NCBI GenBank assembly: GCA_030613245.1 | Contig: JAUWMI010000002.1 | Span: 107,711-171,710, forward strand | Length of the DNA: 64,000 nt | From: Candidatus Sumerlaeota bacterium | Lineage (GTDB): Bacteria; Sumerlaeota; Sumerlaeia; MWCT01; JAUWMI01 | Direction: 5' to 3' | Shown: positions 18,275 to 26,938 of the stretch, one piece after another | Position numbering within the stretch: position 1 is the first letter of the stretch | Layout of the letters: every line of letters begins with the position of its first letter | The notes under the pieces: generated by a model | Seen by the model: the letters and a program-made list of their open reading frames with translations, nothing else | The model's database searches: none | Told to the model about the DNA's origin: nothing | Made by a program: the position numbers and the translations under genes

Positions 18275-18835
18275 TTATGCACGCTCTGCGTATGAGCCGT
18301 CGCGTGTATCAATGCGGACGATATCACCTTCGTTGATGAACATGGGAACCTGAACTTCGACGCCGGTCTCGAGAATTGCGGGCTTGGTTGGGCTTGACAC
18401 GGTATTGCCTTTAATCCCTGTCACAGTCTGGACTACCCGAAGTGCAACCTTTATAGGCAACTCAATGCCAATCGGTCTGCCTTTGTGCATGGCCACGTTC
18501 ACCTGCTCGTTCTCCTTCAGATACTTCATTGCATCGCCCAACAGCTCATCCGGAAGCTCGATTTGTTCGTAAGTTTGCAAATCCATGAAGATGTAATGCG
18601 GATCATGTTTGTAGAGATACTGCATGTTGCGCAGCTCGAGGTCTGCCTTGGTCACCTTTCCACTGGAAGTGAACGTCTTATCAATGACGCGTCCGGTAGT
18701 CACGCTTTTCAGCTTTGTCCGCACTATTGCGCGACCTTTGCCAGGTGTGACATGCTGGAAGCGAGTCACAATGAACACGTCGCCGCCAATCTCCAGGCGC
18801 GTTCCATTGCGAATCTCAATGGCTTTAATTTCCAT
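18275..18835 (-). CDS. efp: Translation elongation factor P
   Basis: 186 residues, normal length. The KOW-like N-terminal domain has the loop PGKGRAIVRTKLKS, so the residue normally modified at the loop tip is the Arg or Lys around position 34-36. The OB domains follow, and the C-terminus has the family signature GVEVQVPMFINEGDIVRIDTRDG. It relieves ribosome stalling at polyproline. No modification genes (epmAB, earP) are adjacent. Confidence 0.96.
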   Translation of the reverse strand: MEIKAIEIRNGTRLEIGGDVFIVTRFQHVTPGKGRAIVRTKLKSVTTGRVIDKTFTSSGKVTKADLELRNMQYLYKHDPHYIFMDLQTYEQIELPDELLGDAMKYLKENEQVNVAMHKGRPIGIELPIKVALRVVQTVTGIKGNTVSSPTKPAILETGVEVQVPMFINEGDIVRIDTRDGSYAERA

Positions 18836-19094
18836 ATTCGACCAACCCCTTATTGTACGATTAAGTTTTGTTTATTTAGAGACTTGCTGTCGCTATTGCA
18901 AGCTAATTTTTCTAAGGCAGATTGTGTTGACCTTGCCAGAAGCGGGTATGGGTGGACATTGCAGGTTGACCACAATGGGGAGCGTGCGATTGTGCTTGAT
19001 TTTTGAAATGGGTGTCGGTAACAGGTGTAGAGTGAATGGTCATAGTAGGAAGACGTGGTTTATGACACCAGGCGAGGCGGTCTATGTGAAGAAC

Positions 19095-19191
19095 GGGAAA
19101 GGCTGGTGCCCGGTGGCGCCCCTGGCCTTCAAAGCCAGTTAGTGCGGTCTAGACGACCGTTGGTGGGTTCGACTCCCATCCTTTCCCGCCA
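19095..19191 (+). tRNA. selC: tRNA-Sec (anticodon TCA)
   Basis: 97 bases including an encoded CCA. The features are those of bacterial selenocysteine tRNA: an eight-base-pair acceptor stem (GGGAAAGG with CCTTTCCC), a six-base-pair D stem with a four-base loop (GGTGCC CGGT GGCGCC), an anticodon arm CTGGC CTTCAAA GCCAG giving TCA, a long variable arm (CGGTC/GACCG) and a five-base-pair T stem. It inserts selenocysteine at UGA. selA, selB and selD are not in the window, and no convincing selenoprotein gene was found near it. Confidence 0.96.
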
Positions 19192-19284
19192 TTTGTGTAT
19201 ATTTTTAAATGCCGGAAGGGGAGCGCGGGATCACGTTGGATTGGCACCGCGATCAGGTGCGCCAACAGAAGGAAGGGAAAACAC

Positions 19285-20427
19285 ATGAAGCAGACACGGC
19301 GAGAATTCTTAAAGACAGCAGGCGTTGGAATGGTCTCGTTGGCTACGGTGGGGCTGGGGGCAATCGAGGCGCTCGGTAAGCGTATTAGCCAGCGCACCCG
19401 GCCGGAAATGTTTTTCAAAGGTTTCTGGATGGCGCCACGGTTTCGCGATGACTATGACGAGATGTGCAAGCGCATGGCGGAAGTAGGCAGCTCCAAGATC
19501 TGGCCTCTTGTTGAGCGTTTGAATAGGGACGATTATGCGCGGTTTGTTGATGCTGCGCATAAGTATGAGATCGAGTTTCATGCATGGATGAACAACAACA
19601 AGCCGGAGCGTCCGCTGATGAACCGCGAGTTCATGCTTAAACAGAAGGATTGGTATGTCGTGAATAAAAACGGGGTGAGCTCTGTGGATTCGTATCTTTT
19701 CGGAACCTATCCCTGGATGTGCCCGACCAGTGAGGGATTTCGTAGCTACCAGCTTGATCGCATTGAGAAGTTAATAGAGAATCCCGACATAGATGGGCTG
19801 CATCTTGATTTCATTCGATACCCGGATATTTTTCGCATTGAAGGCCGCCGCCAATACGAGCGCGAAGAGGTGCCCGGGTATAGCTTCTGTTATTGCGATC
19901 GCTGCCGTCGGCTCTATTATGAAGAGAAGGGTGTGGATCCTATAGAGATTGAGCTGAAAACGGGCAACCCGCAATTGCTCGATTGGAAGCAGTGGCGACA
20001 GCAGCAAATTGTGAAGGAGGTACAGGAGATTCGCAAGCATCTTGACCCGCGGTTCAAGCTGTCGGCTGCCGTATTTCCCACTCCCGAGATTTCCCGCAAG
20101 AATGTGCTGCAGGATTGGCCGGCATTTGCAGATCAGATGGATCATCTCTGCACAATGATTTATACGCCCCTGCAATGGGGCCGTCCAATTAGCTGGATTG
20201 AGGAAGCCACACGCGAGGGAGTGAAGGAAGTTAAGGGGAAATGTAAGCTGTACGCAGGGTTTGGCCACATGGTGGAAGAGCGGCGACCCGGTGAGCTGCG
20301 TGAAGGAATTCTTGCGGCGCACAGAGGCGGGGCAGATGGTGCGTTGATATTTCGCTATCCAGGGCCAACACCTGAGATGATGGGGGAGATTCGTGCGGTA
20401 AATGAAGAAATTGCCAAAGGGGAGTAG
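19285..20427 (+). CDS. Tat-exported GHL10-like glycosyl hydrolase-family protein
   Basis: 380 residues from the ATG at 19285, preceded by GGAAGGGA; the open frame extends upstream over the tRNA-Sec end but without support. KQTRREFLKTAGVGMVSLATVG is a Tat signal. The rest is a TIM-barrel-like protein of the GHL10/DUF4015 type: WPLVERLNRDDY, FHAWMNNN, then the barrel strand DGLHLDFIRYPDIF with a candidate catalytic Asp, LSAAVFPTPEIS and MIYTPLQWGRP. It also has CYCDRCRRLY, a possible metal site. The likely role is extracellular polysaccharide breakdown; the substrate is unknown. It is a distant paralogue of the protein at 57599. Confidence 0.82.
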   Translation: MKQTRREFLKTAGVGMVSLATVGLGAIEALGKRISQRTRPEMFFKGFWMAPRFRDDYDEMCKRMAEVGSSKIWPLVERLNRDDYARFVDAAHKYEIEFHAWMNNNKPERPLMNREFMLKQKDWYVVNKNGVSSVDSYLFGTYPWMCPTSEGFRSYQLDRIEKLIENPDIDGLHLDFIRYPDIFRIEGRRQYEREEVPGYSFCYCDRCRRLYYEEKGVDPIEIELKTGNPQLLDWKQWRQQQIVKEVQEIRKHLDPRFKLSAAVFPTPEISRKNVLQDWPAFADQMDHLCTMIYTPLQWGRPISWIEEATREGVKEVKGKCKLYAGFGHMVEERRPGELREGILAAHRGGADGALIFRYPGPTPEMMGEIRAVNEEIAKGE

Positions 20428-20499
20428 CCGGTAAAGTCTTGTGAAACTCCCAGCTGATACAATGCACCATAATCTTTATGCAAAGTCGGAGGAGGTAGT

Positions 20500-21012
20500 A
20501 TGGACGTAATGGAGGCAATTCGTACGCGGCGGAGCATCCGCAATTATCAGCATCGTGATGTAGAAGAGGAGAAGTTACGCCGGGTTCTGGAGGCTGGGCG
20601 TCTGGCACCATCAGCACGCAATATGCAAGAGTGGAAGTTTCTTGTGGTCAAAGACCCGTCGGTTCGCAAACGCCTGGCAGAAGCAGCAAAGGGCCAGATG
20701 TTCGTGGCTGACGCCCCCGTTGTGATCGTTGCGTGCGGGACAATTTGTGACTACGTAATGTCGTGCGGCCAGCTGTCATATCCGATTGACGTTGCAATTG
20801 CGGTGGATCACATGACTTTGGTCGCAGTGGAAGAGGGCCTGGGCACGTGCTGGTTGGGGGCATTTTATGAGGATAAGGTTAAGGAGATTCTTGGAATTCC
20901 TGAGAAGATTCGCGTAGTGCAGATGTTGGCACTGGGCTATCCAGAGCATGTGCCGGAGCCGAGAGCGCGGAAACCATTCGATGAGGTGGTCATTTTTGAG
21001 CGCTGGCAATAA
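20500..21012 (+). CDS. Nitroreductase-family flavoprotein
   Basis: 170 residues. Typical FMN-binding start MEAIRTRRSIRNYQ and LEAGRLAPSARNMQEWKF, then the segment EGLGTCWLGAF near 115 and the C-terminal LALGYPEH. The strong GGAGGTAGT site precedes ATG. Members reduce nitro compounds, quinones or flavins with NAD(P)H; the substrate is not predictable. Two Cys residues near 80-92 (CGTICDYVMSCGQ) are not standard for the family. Confidence 0.92.
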   Translation: MDVMEAIRTRRSIRNYQHRDVEEEKLRRVLEAGRLAPSARNMQEWKFLVVKDPSVRKRLAEAAKGQMFVADAPVVIVACGTICDYVMSCGQLSYPIDVAIAVDHMTLVAVEEGLGTCWLGAFYEDKVKEILGIPEKIRVVQMLALGYPEHVPEPRARKPFDEVVIFERWQ

Positions 21013-21098
21013 CTTCCTCGGAGTGGCTTATCACGACGTTGAGAGTCATTTTCAGGGAAAGTCATTATTGGCTAGCCTGCAAAAGGAGGTTTTGCATC

Positions 21099-21293
21099 AT
21101 GCAACAGGACCAACCAAGCCTGAAGGAACTGTTGGGCGAGAAGCAACTGGCTGAGATTCTAGGAGTGTCCAAGGCCTCGATGCTGAAGTTGCGCAAGGAA
21201 AAAGGACTTCCTTTTATCAAGATCGGGATCAAGACACTCTATTACGAGCCGGATGTTATGGCTTGGCTGATCAAGCAGGTGCAGAATAAATAG
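21099..21293 (+). CDS. Small helix-turn-helix (excisionase/MerR-like) DNA-binding protein
   Basis: 64 residues from the ATG at 21099, which follows a perfect AAAGGAGG; the longer frame from 21039 has no ribosome site. The sequence LGEKQLAEILGVSKASMLKLRK, then GLPFIKIGIKTLYYEPDVMAWL, is a winged HTH_17 domain as in excisionases and plasmid/phage regulators. No recombinase is adjacent, so it may be a stand-alone regulator or the relic of an element. Confidence 0.8.
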   Translation: MQQDQPSLKELLGEKQLAEILGVSKASMLKLRKEKGLPFIKIGIKTLYYEPDVMAWLIKQVQNK

Positions 21294-21538
21294 GGCTAAA
21301 TAGCAACGTCGCACCTCTTCTGAAGGCGCTTGATTAGTGCAGATTGGTGCGGATTTGGGAGATTTCGGAGAAAGGGTCCTTTGCCTGGAGATTAGGCGAG
21401 AAATCTCTAGCACAGTCAAAGAAAGTCAAGAGCGAATTCGCCGAATCGTTACCCGGAGTTCCTAAGGAACACGTACGGACGGTTATCCCCAAAAAATCAG
21501 GTTAATGATTGGTGGTTAAGAGAAAGGGGGCGTGAAGG

Positions 21539-21997
21539 ATGGCTCAGGGGAGAATTCTGGATGTCTTGCCAACGGGCGTGGCTGTTGTTACAAGCCGCAA
21601 GGGCGAGAAGATCAATGGTTTGACTATTGCCTGGATGACGCAGGTTTCTTACAACCCGCCACTTGTGGTAATTAGCGTTGCCCCTCAGCGCTACACTTAC
21701 GAGTTCATTATGGAAAGCAAGGTATTCGCTATTAACTTGCTGGACGCCGGGCAACAGGCGCTAGCCAAGCATTTTGGGAGCAGCTCGGGACGCGAAGTGG
21801 ATAAGTTTAAAAATGTTCCATACTCGACGAAACGAACAGGAGCACCAATTCTGAAGGAAGCTATCGCCTATCTTGAATGTGACGTGGTGTCAACGTTCGC
21901 AGCAGGCGATCACTCGCTGATCGTGGGTCACGTGATTGACTCAGAAACTCTGAAGAATGTGGCTCCACTGATTTTCAGAGCAGAAGAGTACTTCTAG
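21539..21997 (+). CDS. Flavin reductase-like (FMN-binding split barrel) protein
   Basis: 152 residues. LPTGVAVVTSRKGEKINGLTIAW and the NPPLVVISV strand are the start of the flavin-reductase-like domain; SKVFAINLL, KFKNVPYS and AYLECDVV follow in family order. It probably binds FMN and supplies reduced flavin or acts in electron transfer. GGGGGCGTGAAGG precedes the ATG. A 245-base spacer separates it from the HTH gene. Confidence 0.9.
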   Translation: MAQGRILDVLPTGVAVVTSRKGEKINGLTIAWMTQVSYNPPLVVISVAPQRYTYEFIMESKVFAINLLDAGQQALAKHFGSSSGREVDKFKNVPYSTKRTGAPILKEAIAYLECDVVSTFAAGDHSLIVGHVIDSETLKNVAPLIFRAEEYF

Positions 21998-22043
21998 TAA
22001 TCCAGCCAGGCCAAGGGCGCTAGCCAGGATAAAAAGGACAGCC

Positions 22044-22553
22044 ATGAAAGCACGACACAAGACAAAAGCCATGTGGACAGCATGTGGTCTCCTTGCCGCA
22101 GTCATGCTTACTTCAGGCGCGCTTTATCTGCGGGCACAGGTTGGTGGTGGCGAGTATAATCACAGGAAGGTCACTACTGCGCTGGAAGCCTATTTCATTG
22201 ACTATAATGCCTATCCTGTATGGGAGTATAAGACCTACAAAAACCGGCTGGTTCCCACGTTTAAAAATACCTGTCTAACGACCCCGACGCCATACCTCCC
22301 TCGTATGCCTGTTGATATCTTTTCCTTCGACGAGAATCACTGGTATAGCTACTATTCGATAAATGCTAGGCGGGAGGGTGAGAGGTCGGGTTGGGTCCTC
22401 ATTAGCGCTGGGCCAGACGAAGACTACGATATGGATTTAGTCAGGGAGTACGATGTCAACTCAACTTTCACGGTTGTGCGAGCTCTGCTTCATAATTACG
22501 ATCCGACGAACGGAACGATCAGTAGCGGCGATCTCATCACGCTGAAGCAGTAG
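22044..22553 (+). CDS. Pseudopilin-like (GspG C-terminal type) exported protein of unknown function
   Basis: 169 residues with one N-terminal hydrophobic helix (about 12-28) that lacks the prepilin Gly-Phe-Thr-Leu-Glu motif. The remainder resembles the soluble domain of GspG-like proteins: ALEAYFIDYNAYP, then GWVLISAGPDEDYDMD and the ending YDPTNGTISSGDLI. This ending is common in pilin-like proteins of PVC-type and candidate phyla. It starts 46 bases after the flavin reductase with AAAAAGGACAG upstream. It is probably a periplasmic membrane-tethered protein. Confidence 0.75.
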   Translation: MKARHKTKAMWTACGLLAAVMLTSGALYLRAQVGGGEYNHRKVTTALEAYFIDYNAYPVWEYKTYKNRLVPTFKNTCLTTPTPYLPRMPVDIFSFDENHWYSYYSINARREGERSGWVLISAGPDEDYDMDLVREYDVNSTFTVVRALLHNYDPTNGTISSGDLITLKQ

Positions 22554-22644
22554 CGCCGCTGCTTTTCCGTGGTTCACCTGCCTTATTCGAAAAAAAGCAA
22601 AAGCACTTTGCCGTTCGGAAATCTTCGCGGTCTCCTTCGCAAAA

Positions 22645-24132
22645 TCACTCCGTAGCCTTTTCACTCAGCGGCTCGAATTTCATTTTATAGCTGAACTGGC
22701 CGTAATAAATATTTTCCCCATCGGTCTCCAGCTCACCGCGTTGAAAATCCACTGTGTCAGACCGCAAGAAGCGCTTGGCAGGAAAAAGAGGCACGGAATG
22801 ATCGTTGTTGGCTATAAGACGGAAGTGATCCATGTTGCCAAAGTAGAAATCGCGCAACGCCTCGCGCTGATCGGATGTGAGCGTTTCGTCCATTGACACC
22901 GTGAAGATGCCCAGGTAGGGATCTACAGGAATCCAGCCATACGGGTTAATATAGATCTGCGTCCAGTCGTGCATGCCTTTCCAGCCTGGATACGCAACCC
23001 ATCCTGATTCCCAGCGAGCAGGGATCCCGTTCATGCGACAGAGGGTAATGAAGAGCAGGGCCTCCTGGCCGCAGTCACCATAACGGTGATCGTAAGTATA
23101 CTTGCTGATATTCAGCAATGTTGAGTATTCGCGGGCATAGCTGTAGACGATATTATGTGCGATCCATTCATAAATCTTCCTGGCTTTCAGATAAGGATTG
23201 GTTTCGTCGCCGAGGATTTCGGTTGAGAGTGTCTTGAATTCAGGAAGAAAGACCACGTGCAGTGGCTTTTGCCGGGTGTATTTAATGTACTCAGGGTCAG
23301 AGGAGTCATAGGGAAGCACGCGCGCGGGGTCAATGGAAAAGCACCGCGAGAAGGTCTTATAGCGATACGTCATACGGAAAACCGTCGGTGTGTCGGGCTT
23401 GGCTGGCTGTTCGAAGTATGCCGACCGCATGAGGCTTTGCGGCTTGTCGAGCCATTTCAGTTCAGGTTCGGAACTGAGAAGATGGATGTCTGTTTGCGAG
23501 GGACACGCGCGAGGGTAAGGTAGCCAACAGCGAATGGTATTGCCCGCAGGCACGGCATTCGCATCTACGGTGGCCGTCATCGTCACGCGAAACGTCTGGG
23601 GATATAGCACTGGATCGGGTGACGTCTTTGCCATCTCCGTCAGCTTTATATAGTTTTCCCATGCTGCGTTGGCAAATTTCTGATTTCCAGTGGATTTTGC
23701 GATTTTCCTGGCGCGGATGTCCGGGTAACGAAAGAACAGATTGCTAACGCTTGGGCCCACGTAGTACGTGGTACCATCAATACGTCGCATATCGAAGCGG
23801 TCTTCATCTTCCCATTTCTGGAGCTCCTCTGGTTGAAAGTCCTTGACCCTTTTTTGCAAGCTATCGAGGAGGTTCTGGCGTGTAAGATCATAGTCCAGAC
23901 GAATACGCGCGAGACGTTCAATTAGAAATTTGAGCCCTTCCTTTTGTGCTGGCGGCAAATCCTTGACCGAGGCAAGATACTGCTGCATAAGCGCTGTGGA
24001 TTTTGCAAATTCTCCCTCGCGTTCCAGTGAGCGTGCTTGGTCAAGGATGCTCTCATTGCCCGCACTTGCCAGCGGGAACATCACCAACGACATGACGCAG
24101 AAAACCAGCAGACCATAAAGCGCCTTTTTCAT
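22645..24132 (-). CDS. Secreted transglutaminase-like protein
   Basis: 495 residues. The signal peptide is MKKALYGLLVFCVMSLVMFPLASA. A helical N-terminal region (25-160) is followed by a beta domain and the transglutaminase/protease-like core near 315-430, with the catalytic triad visible as Cys in HRYGDCGQEALLF, His in GMHDWTQIYI and Asp in WIPVDPYLG. The motif AHNIVYSYA precedes it, as in the family. It probably cleaves or crosslinks envelope peptides. ATG follows GAAAGGAGCCG. It is convergent with the gene ending at 22553. Confidence 0.88.
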   Translation of the reverse strand: MKKALYGLLVFCVMSLVMFPLASAGNESILDQARSLEREGEFAKSTALMQQYLASVKDLPPAQKEGLKFLIERLARIRLDYDLTRQNLLDSLQKRVKDFQPEELQKWEDEDRFDMRRIDGTTYYVGPSVSNLFFRYPDIRARKIAKSTGNQKFANAAWENYIKLTEMAKTSPDPVLYPQTFRVTMTATVDANAVPAGNTIRCWLPYPRACPSQTDIHLLSSEPELKWLDKPQSLMRSAYFEQPAKPDTPTVFRMTYRYKTFSRCFSIDPARVLPYDSSDPEYIKYTRQKPLHVVFLPEFKTLSTEILGDETNPYLKARKIYEWIAHNIVYSYAREYSTLLNISKYTYDHRYGDCGQEALLFITLCRMNGIPARWESGWVAYPGWKGMHDWTQIYINPYGWIPVDPYLGIFTVSMDETLTSDQREALRDFYFGNMDHFRLIANNDHSVPLFPAKRFLRSDTVDFQRGELETDGENIYYGQFSYKMKFEPLSEKATE

Positions 24133-24371
24133 GTTGCGGCTCCTTTCCAGAAGGAATCAGCACGATTTGCGCATGTTTCTTGTCAGGCAATTCGTGTCGT
24201 AAGCAAGCCATATACCCGCTACTATGATTCGGCGGAATTATCAAGAGGAAATAGACGGGTGTAAGAATGAGGAAAAGGCTTGCTTATGCTATGTGCGGCC
24301 GCTAGTAATGACATGCAAAATTGGATTTGTGAAAAAACAATTGGTATCTACCACAGAAAGGAGGCCGAGTT

Positions 24372-25433
24372 ATGAATGAAATACTCCAGAAGCCATGGGT
24401 ATTAGGCCCCGCGGTTTTTTTCTTGTGTGTGGTGATTTTGCTCATTGTGAAAAGGATTGTGTATGGGCGGATTTTGCAATGGGCGCAGCGGCACGAACGC
24501 AAATTTGCTGAAGCAATGCTCAAGGCGCTCCACCTGCCGCTTATTGGCTCCATCTTGGCCATTGGATTTGTAATCCTCAAGGGTATTATGGATTTGCCAG
24601 CCGGATGGGCTGATCTATATGGAAAGGCTCTGCAAGTCGTACTTATCGTTCTGGTCTTTCTTTTTATCGACTCTTTGATTGTCCAAATCGCCATGGGATA
24701 CGACGAGCGGATCAAAATGATCCGAACTTCGCAAGGAATCGTGCGCTTTATCATTCATGCGATTGTCCTCACCCTAGGTGCCTTGATTGTATTGGCAGTG
24801 TTGGAAATTCCAATCACACCGCTCGTGGCAACCCTGGGTCTGGGCAGTCTGGCCATTGCACTTGCCCTGCAGCCCACGTTGTCGAATTTCTTTTCCGGAA
24901 TTCATATTCTGCTGGATCGGCCTGTGGAGGTGGGTCAGTTTGTCCGCCTGGAAAGTGGCGAAGAAGGATGGGTTGAAGATATCGGATGGCGGAGCACGCG
25001 AATTCGTTTGATTTGGAACAACATCGTGATCGTGCCGAATAGTAAGCTCATTGACAGTATTATTACGAATTACTATCTGCCAGTGCAGGAGATGTCGCTG
25101 CTGGTGCAGGTGGGGGTACATTATGATAGCGATTTAGCGCATGTGGAACGTGTGACGTGCGAGGTGGCCAAAGAGGTGCTACAGCGCATTCCGGGAGGCG
25201 TGAAGGAATTTGACCCATTCATTCGCTACCACACGTTTGCAGATTCCAGCATTAATTTTACTGCTGTCCTTCGCGTTCGCGAATTCGTCAACAAATACCT
25301 TATCCAACACGACTTTATTAAGACGCTCCACAAACGCTATAAAGAAGAAGGAATCGTCATTCCATTTCCGATTCGGACCCTGGATATGCCTCCTGCGCTT
25401 CAGGCGCTGGTTAAGGCACCTCAGACGCATTAA
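24372..25433 (+). CDS. Small-conductance mechanosensitive channel (MscS family)
   Basis: 353 residues. Four to five membrane helices lie in 10-180; the pore helix and following segment GLGSLAIALALQPTLSNFFSG (about 155-175) match the MscS signature, followed by the beta domain (GQFVRLESGEEGWVEDIGWRSTRIR, then IVIVPNSKLI) and the alpha/beta C-terminus. It releases solutes on hypo-osmotic shock. GAAAGGAGG precedes ATG. Palindrome copy 4 downstream, followed by TTACTTTT, may serve as its terminator. Confidence 0.93.
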   Translation: MNEILQKPWVLGPAVFFLCVVILLIVKRIVYGRILQWAQRHERKFAEAMLKALHLPLIGSILAIGFVILKGIMDLPAGWADLYGKALQVVLIVLVFLFIDSLIVQIAMGYDERIKMIRTSQGIVRFIIHAIVLTLGALIVLAVLEIPITPLVATLGLGSLAIALALQPTLSNFFSGIHILLDRPVEVGQFVRLESGEEGWVEDIGWRSTRIRLIWNNIVIVPNSKLIDSIITNYYLPVQEMSLLVQVGVHYDSDLAHVERVTCEVAKEVLQRIPGGVKEFDPFIRYHTFADSSINFTAVLRVREFVNKYLIQHDFIKTLHKRYKEEGIVIPFPIRTLDMPPALQALVKAPQTH

Positions 25434-25444
25434 GGATTCAGAAT

Positions 25445-25473
25445 GTAGGGGCAGGTTTCAAACCTGCCCTTAC
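25445..25473. repeat. GTAGGGGC-type palindrome, copy 4, possible terminator
   Basis: Inverted repeat GGGCAGGTTT / AAACCTGCCC with ends GTAGG and CTTAC, 12 bases after the mscS stop. A short T-rich run follows on the plus strand, so it could end transcription from that side. Confidence 0.8.
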
Positions 25474-25553
25474 TTTTCGTCTATGAGCCCCTGGCTCATT
25501 GTCAGCGGATCTTCGCCCCACCCTTATTAGCATTCCGTACCAGAGTATAAAGT

Positions 25554-26678
25554 CTATGGCACGGGAATAGCTGCCATAGTTTGAAGGCGCGTTCTTCCAG
25601 TTGGGCCGACACAATTTGCCTGAAGCTTTATCGCATTTTCCTTCTCATCGTATACCGGCCAGGGTAATTCACCAGACTGCACGTCTTTTCCTAATTTAGT
25701 ATAATCAATTTGCAATGGGATGAACTGGGCGTACTGATTGATGTCGCCGGTGGGAATCTTTTCAACATTAACGATAACCAATTCAGGCGAGCGGCTGCGT
25801 TCCAGAATCTCTGAAGTAAACTCCTTCTTCTTCTCGTGGAATAGAAGCGCAGCAGGAGGATGATCTATCAAGGCGAACTTTTTCCCTCCCTCCAGCCAAA
25901 CCAGCGTTCTCTTCTCTCCGACTACATGAAACCAGCTAACGTCAGGCTTGTCATCTGTCTCCAATGCTCTTGCGCGCGCCTCCTCCCAGGCTTTAAGCGC
26001 AAAATACTTTGGAGAGTCGGGTGGATCAGAATGGAAGAAAGGCTCGGGGTCGTAAAAGGGCAATACCTGAATTCCATCGTATAGAATGCGGTGATTCCAA
26101 CTGATTACCAAATGTTCTCCATCCGGGCTGGCCGTCTCACTCACATAGTCAGACGGGGAGTTAGAAATTATGATTTTCATGCCAGTGTTTAAAAATACAC
26201 ACAACCGATTCCCCCAGCCTCCACGATTGAAAGCCCACAGTACAACTATTTGTTCACCACGGAAAGCGCCTCGCCTCATTGGGAAAGAGTACTTCCTCTC
26301 AATCGGCACAGTCTGCAGATCCTTGCCCTCTTGGTCGCAAATGTGCAGAATCATAACGATCTCCTCAGGATTATATGGATAAGCTGGCGATTCTCGCGAA
26401 TTAAAATACGGCTCAAGATTCACTTCTGCCAATGGCGTCTTTTCCAAGTACATCAACTTCCTCTCCTTCGGCGACTCTTTGAATGTTAGTCTCTCATCAG
26501 GCATTCTCAATGTCATTGTTGTGACAAGGACACGAGGTGTGCTGTATTTTACTATTTTGCTGAACCCGCCGCGAGGGACGTAGTATGCTCCATAATCATA
26601 GTCAATGGCTGTCGCATCGCTTGCACTCGCAAAAGATACAGCCAGTATTATTACAAAAGCCTTTGTCGAGAATTTCAT
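25554..26678 (-). CDS. Secreted protein of unknown function
   Basis: 374 residues with a signal peptide (MKFSTKAFVIILAVSFASASDATA). The mature part is mostly beta-strand with alternating charged and aromatic residues, for example SFPMRRGAFRGEQIVVLWAF and EHLVISWNHRILYDGIQVLPF, suggesting a beta-propeller- or sandwich-type exported protein. No family recognised. Base composition is more AT-rich than neighbouring genes. It ends near palindrome copy 4. Confidence 0.75.
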   Translation of the reverse strand: MKFSTKAFVIILAVSFASASDATAIDYDYGAYYVPRGGFSKIVKYSTPRVLVTTMTLRMPDERLTFKESPKERKLMYLEKTPLAEVNLEPYFNSRESPAYPYNPEEIVMILHICDQEGKDLQTVPIERKYSFPMRRGAFRGEQIVVLWAFNRGGWGNRLCVFLNTGMKIIISNSPSDYVSETASPDGEHLVISWNHRILYDGIQVLPFYDPEPFFHSDPPDSPKYFALKAWEEARARALETDDKPDVSWFHVVGEKRTLVWLEGGKKFALIDHPPAALLFHEKKKEFTSEILERSRSPELVIVNVEKIPTGDINQYAQFIPLQIDYTKLGKDVQSGELPWPVYDEKENAIKLQANCVGPTGRTRLQTMAAIPVP

Positions 26679-26938
26679 TGTGCTTCAACCTCCTATTCTT
26701 CAGATGGTTTTTTTACCTTCATATAAAATGTCCCCAAGTCATCGACTACCGAAGGGTCTATTCCCTTATCGGCATCTGTTTCCTCTAGGTAAATATCCAG
26801 ATGCTTCTCGTCAACGAGGCGCTGCTTCTTTTAATGAAAGAGATATTCTCTGGCCCGAAATGGCAGGGGTACTAGATTAGACTTCTTTTCTTACGTTTGA
26901 GTTTGGGAGGTGGACATTTTTCGGGAGGGAATAGCTGA

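Noticed and set aside
18624..19142. Long plus-strand frame covering efp and reaching tRNA-Sec
   Set aside because: It is the antisense of a clear efp gene and continues into a structural RNA.
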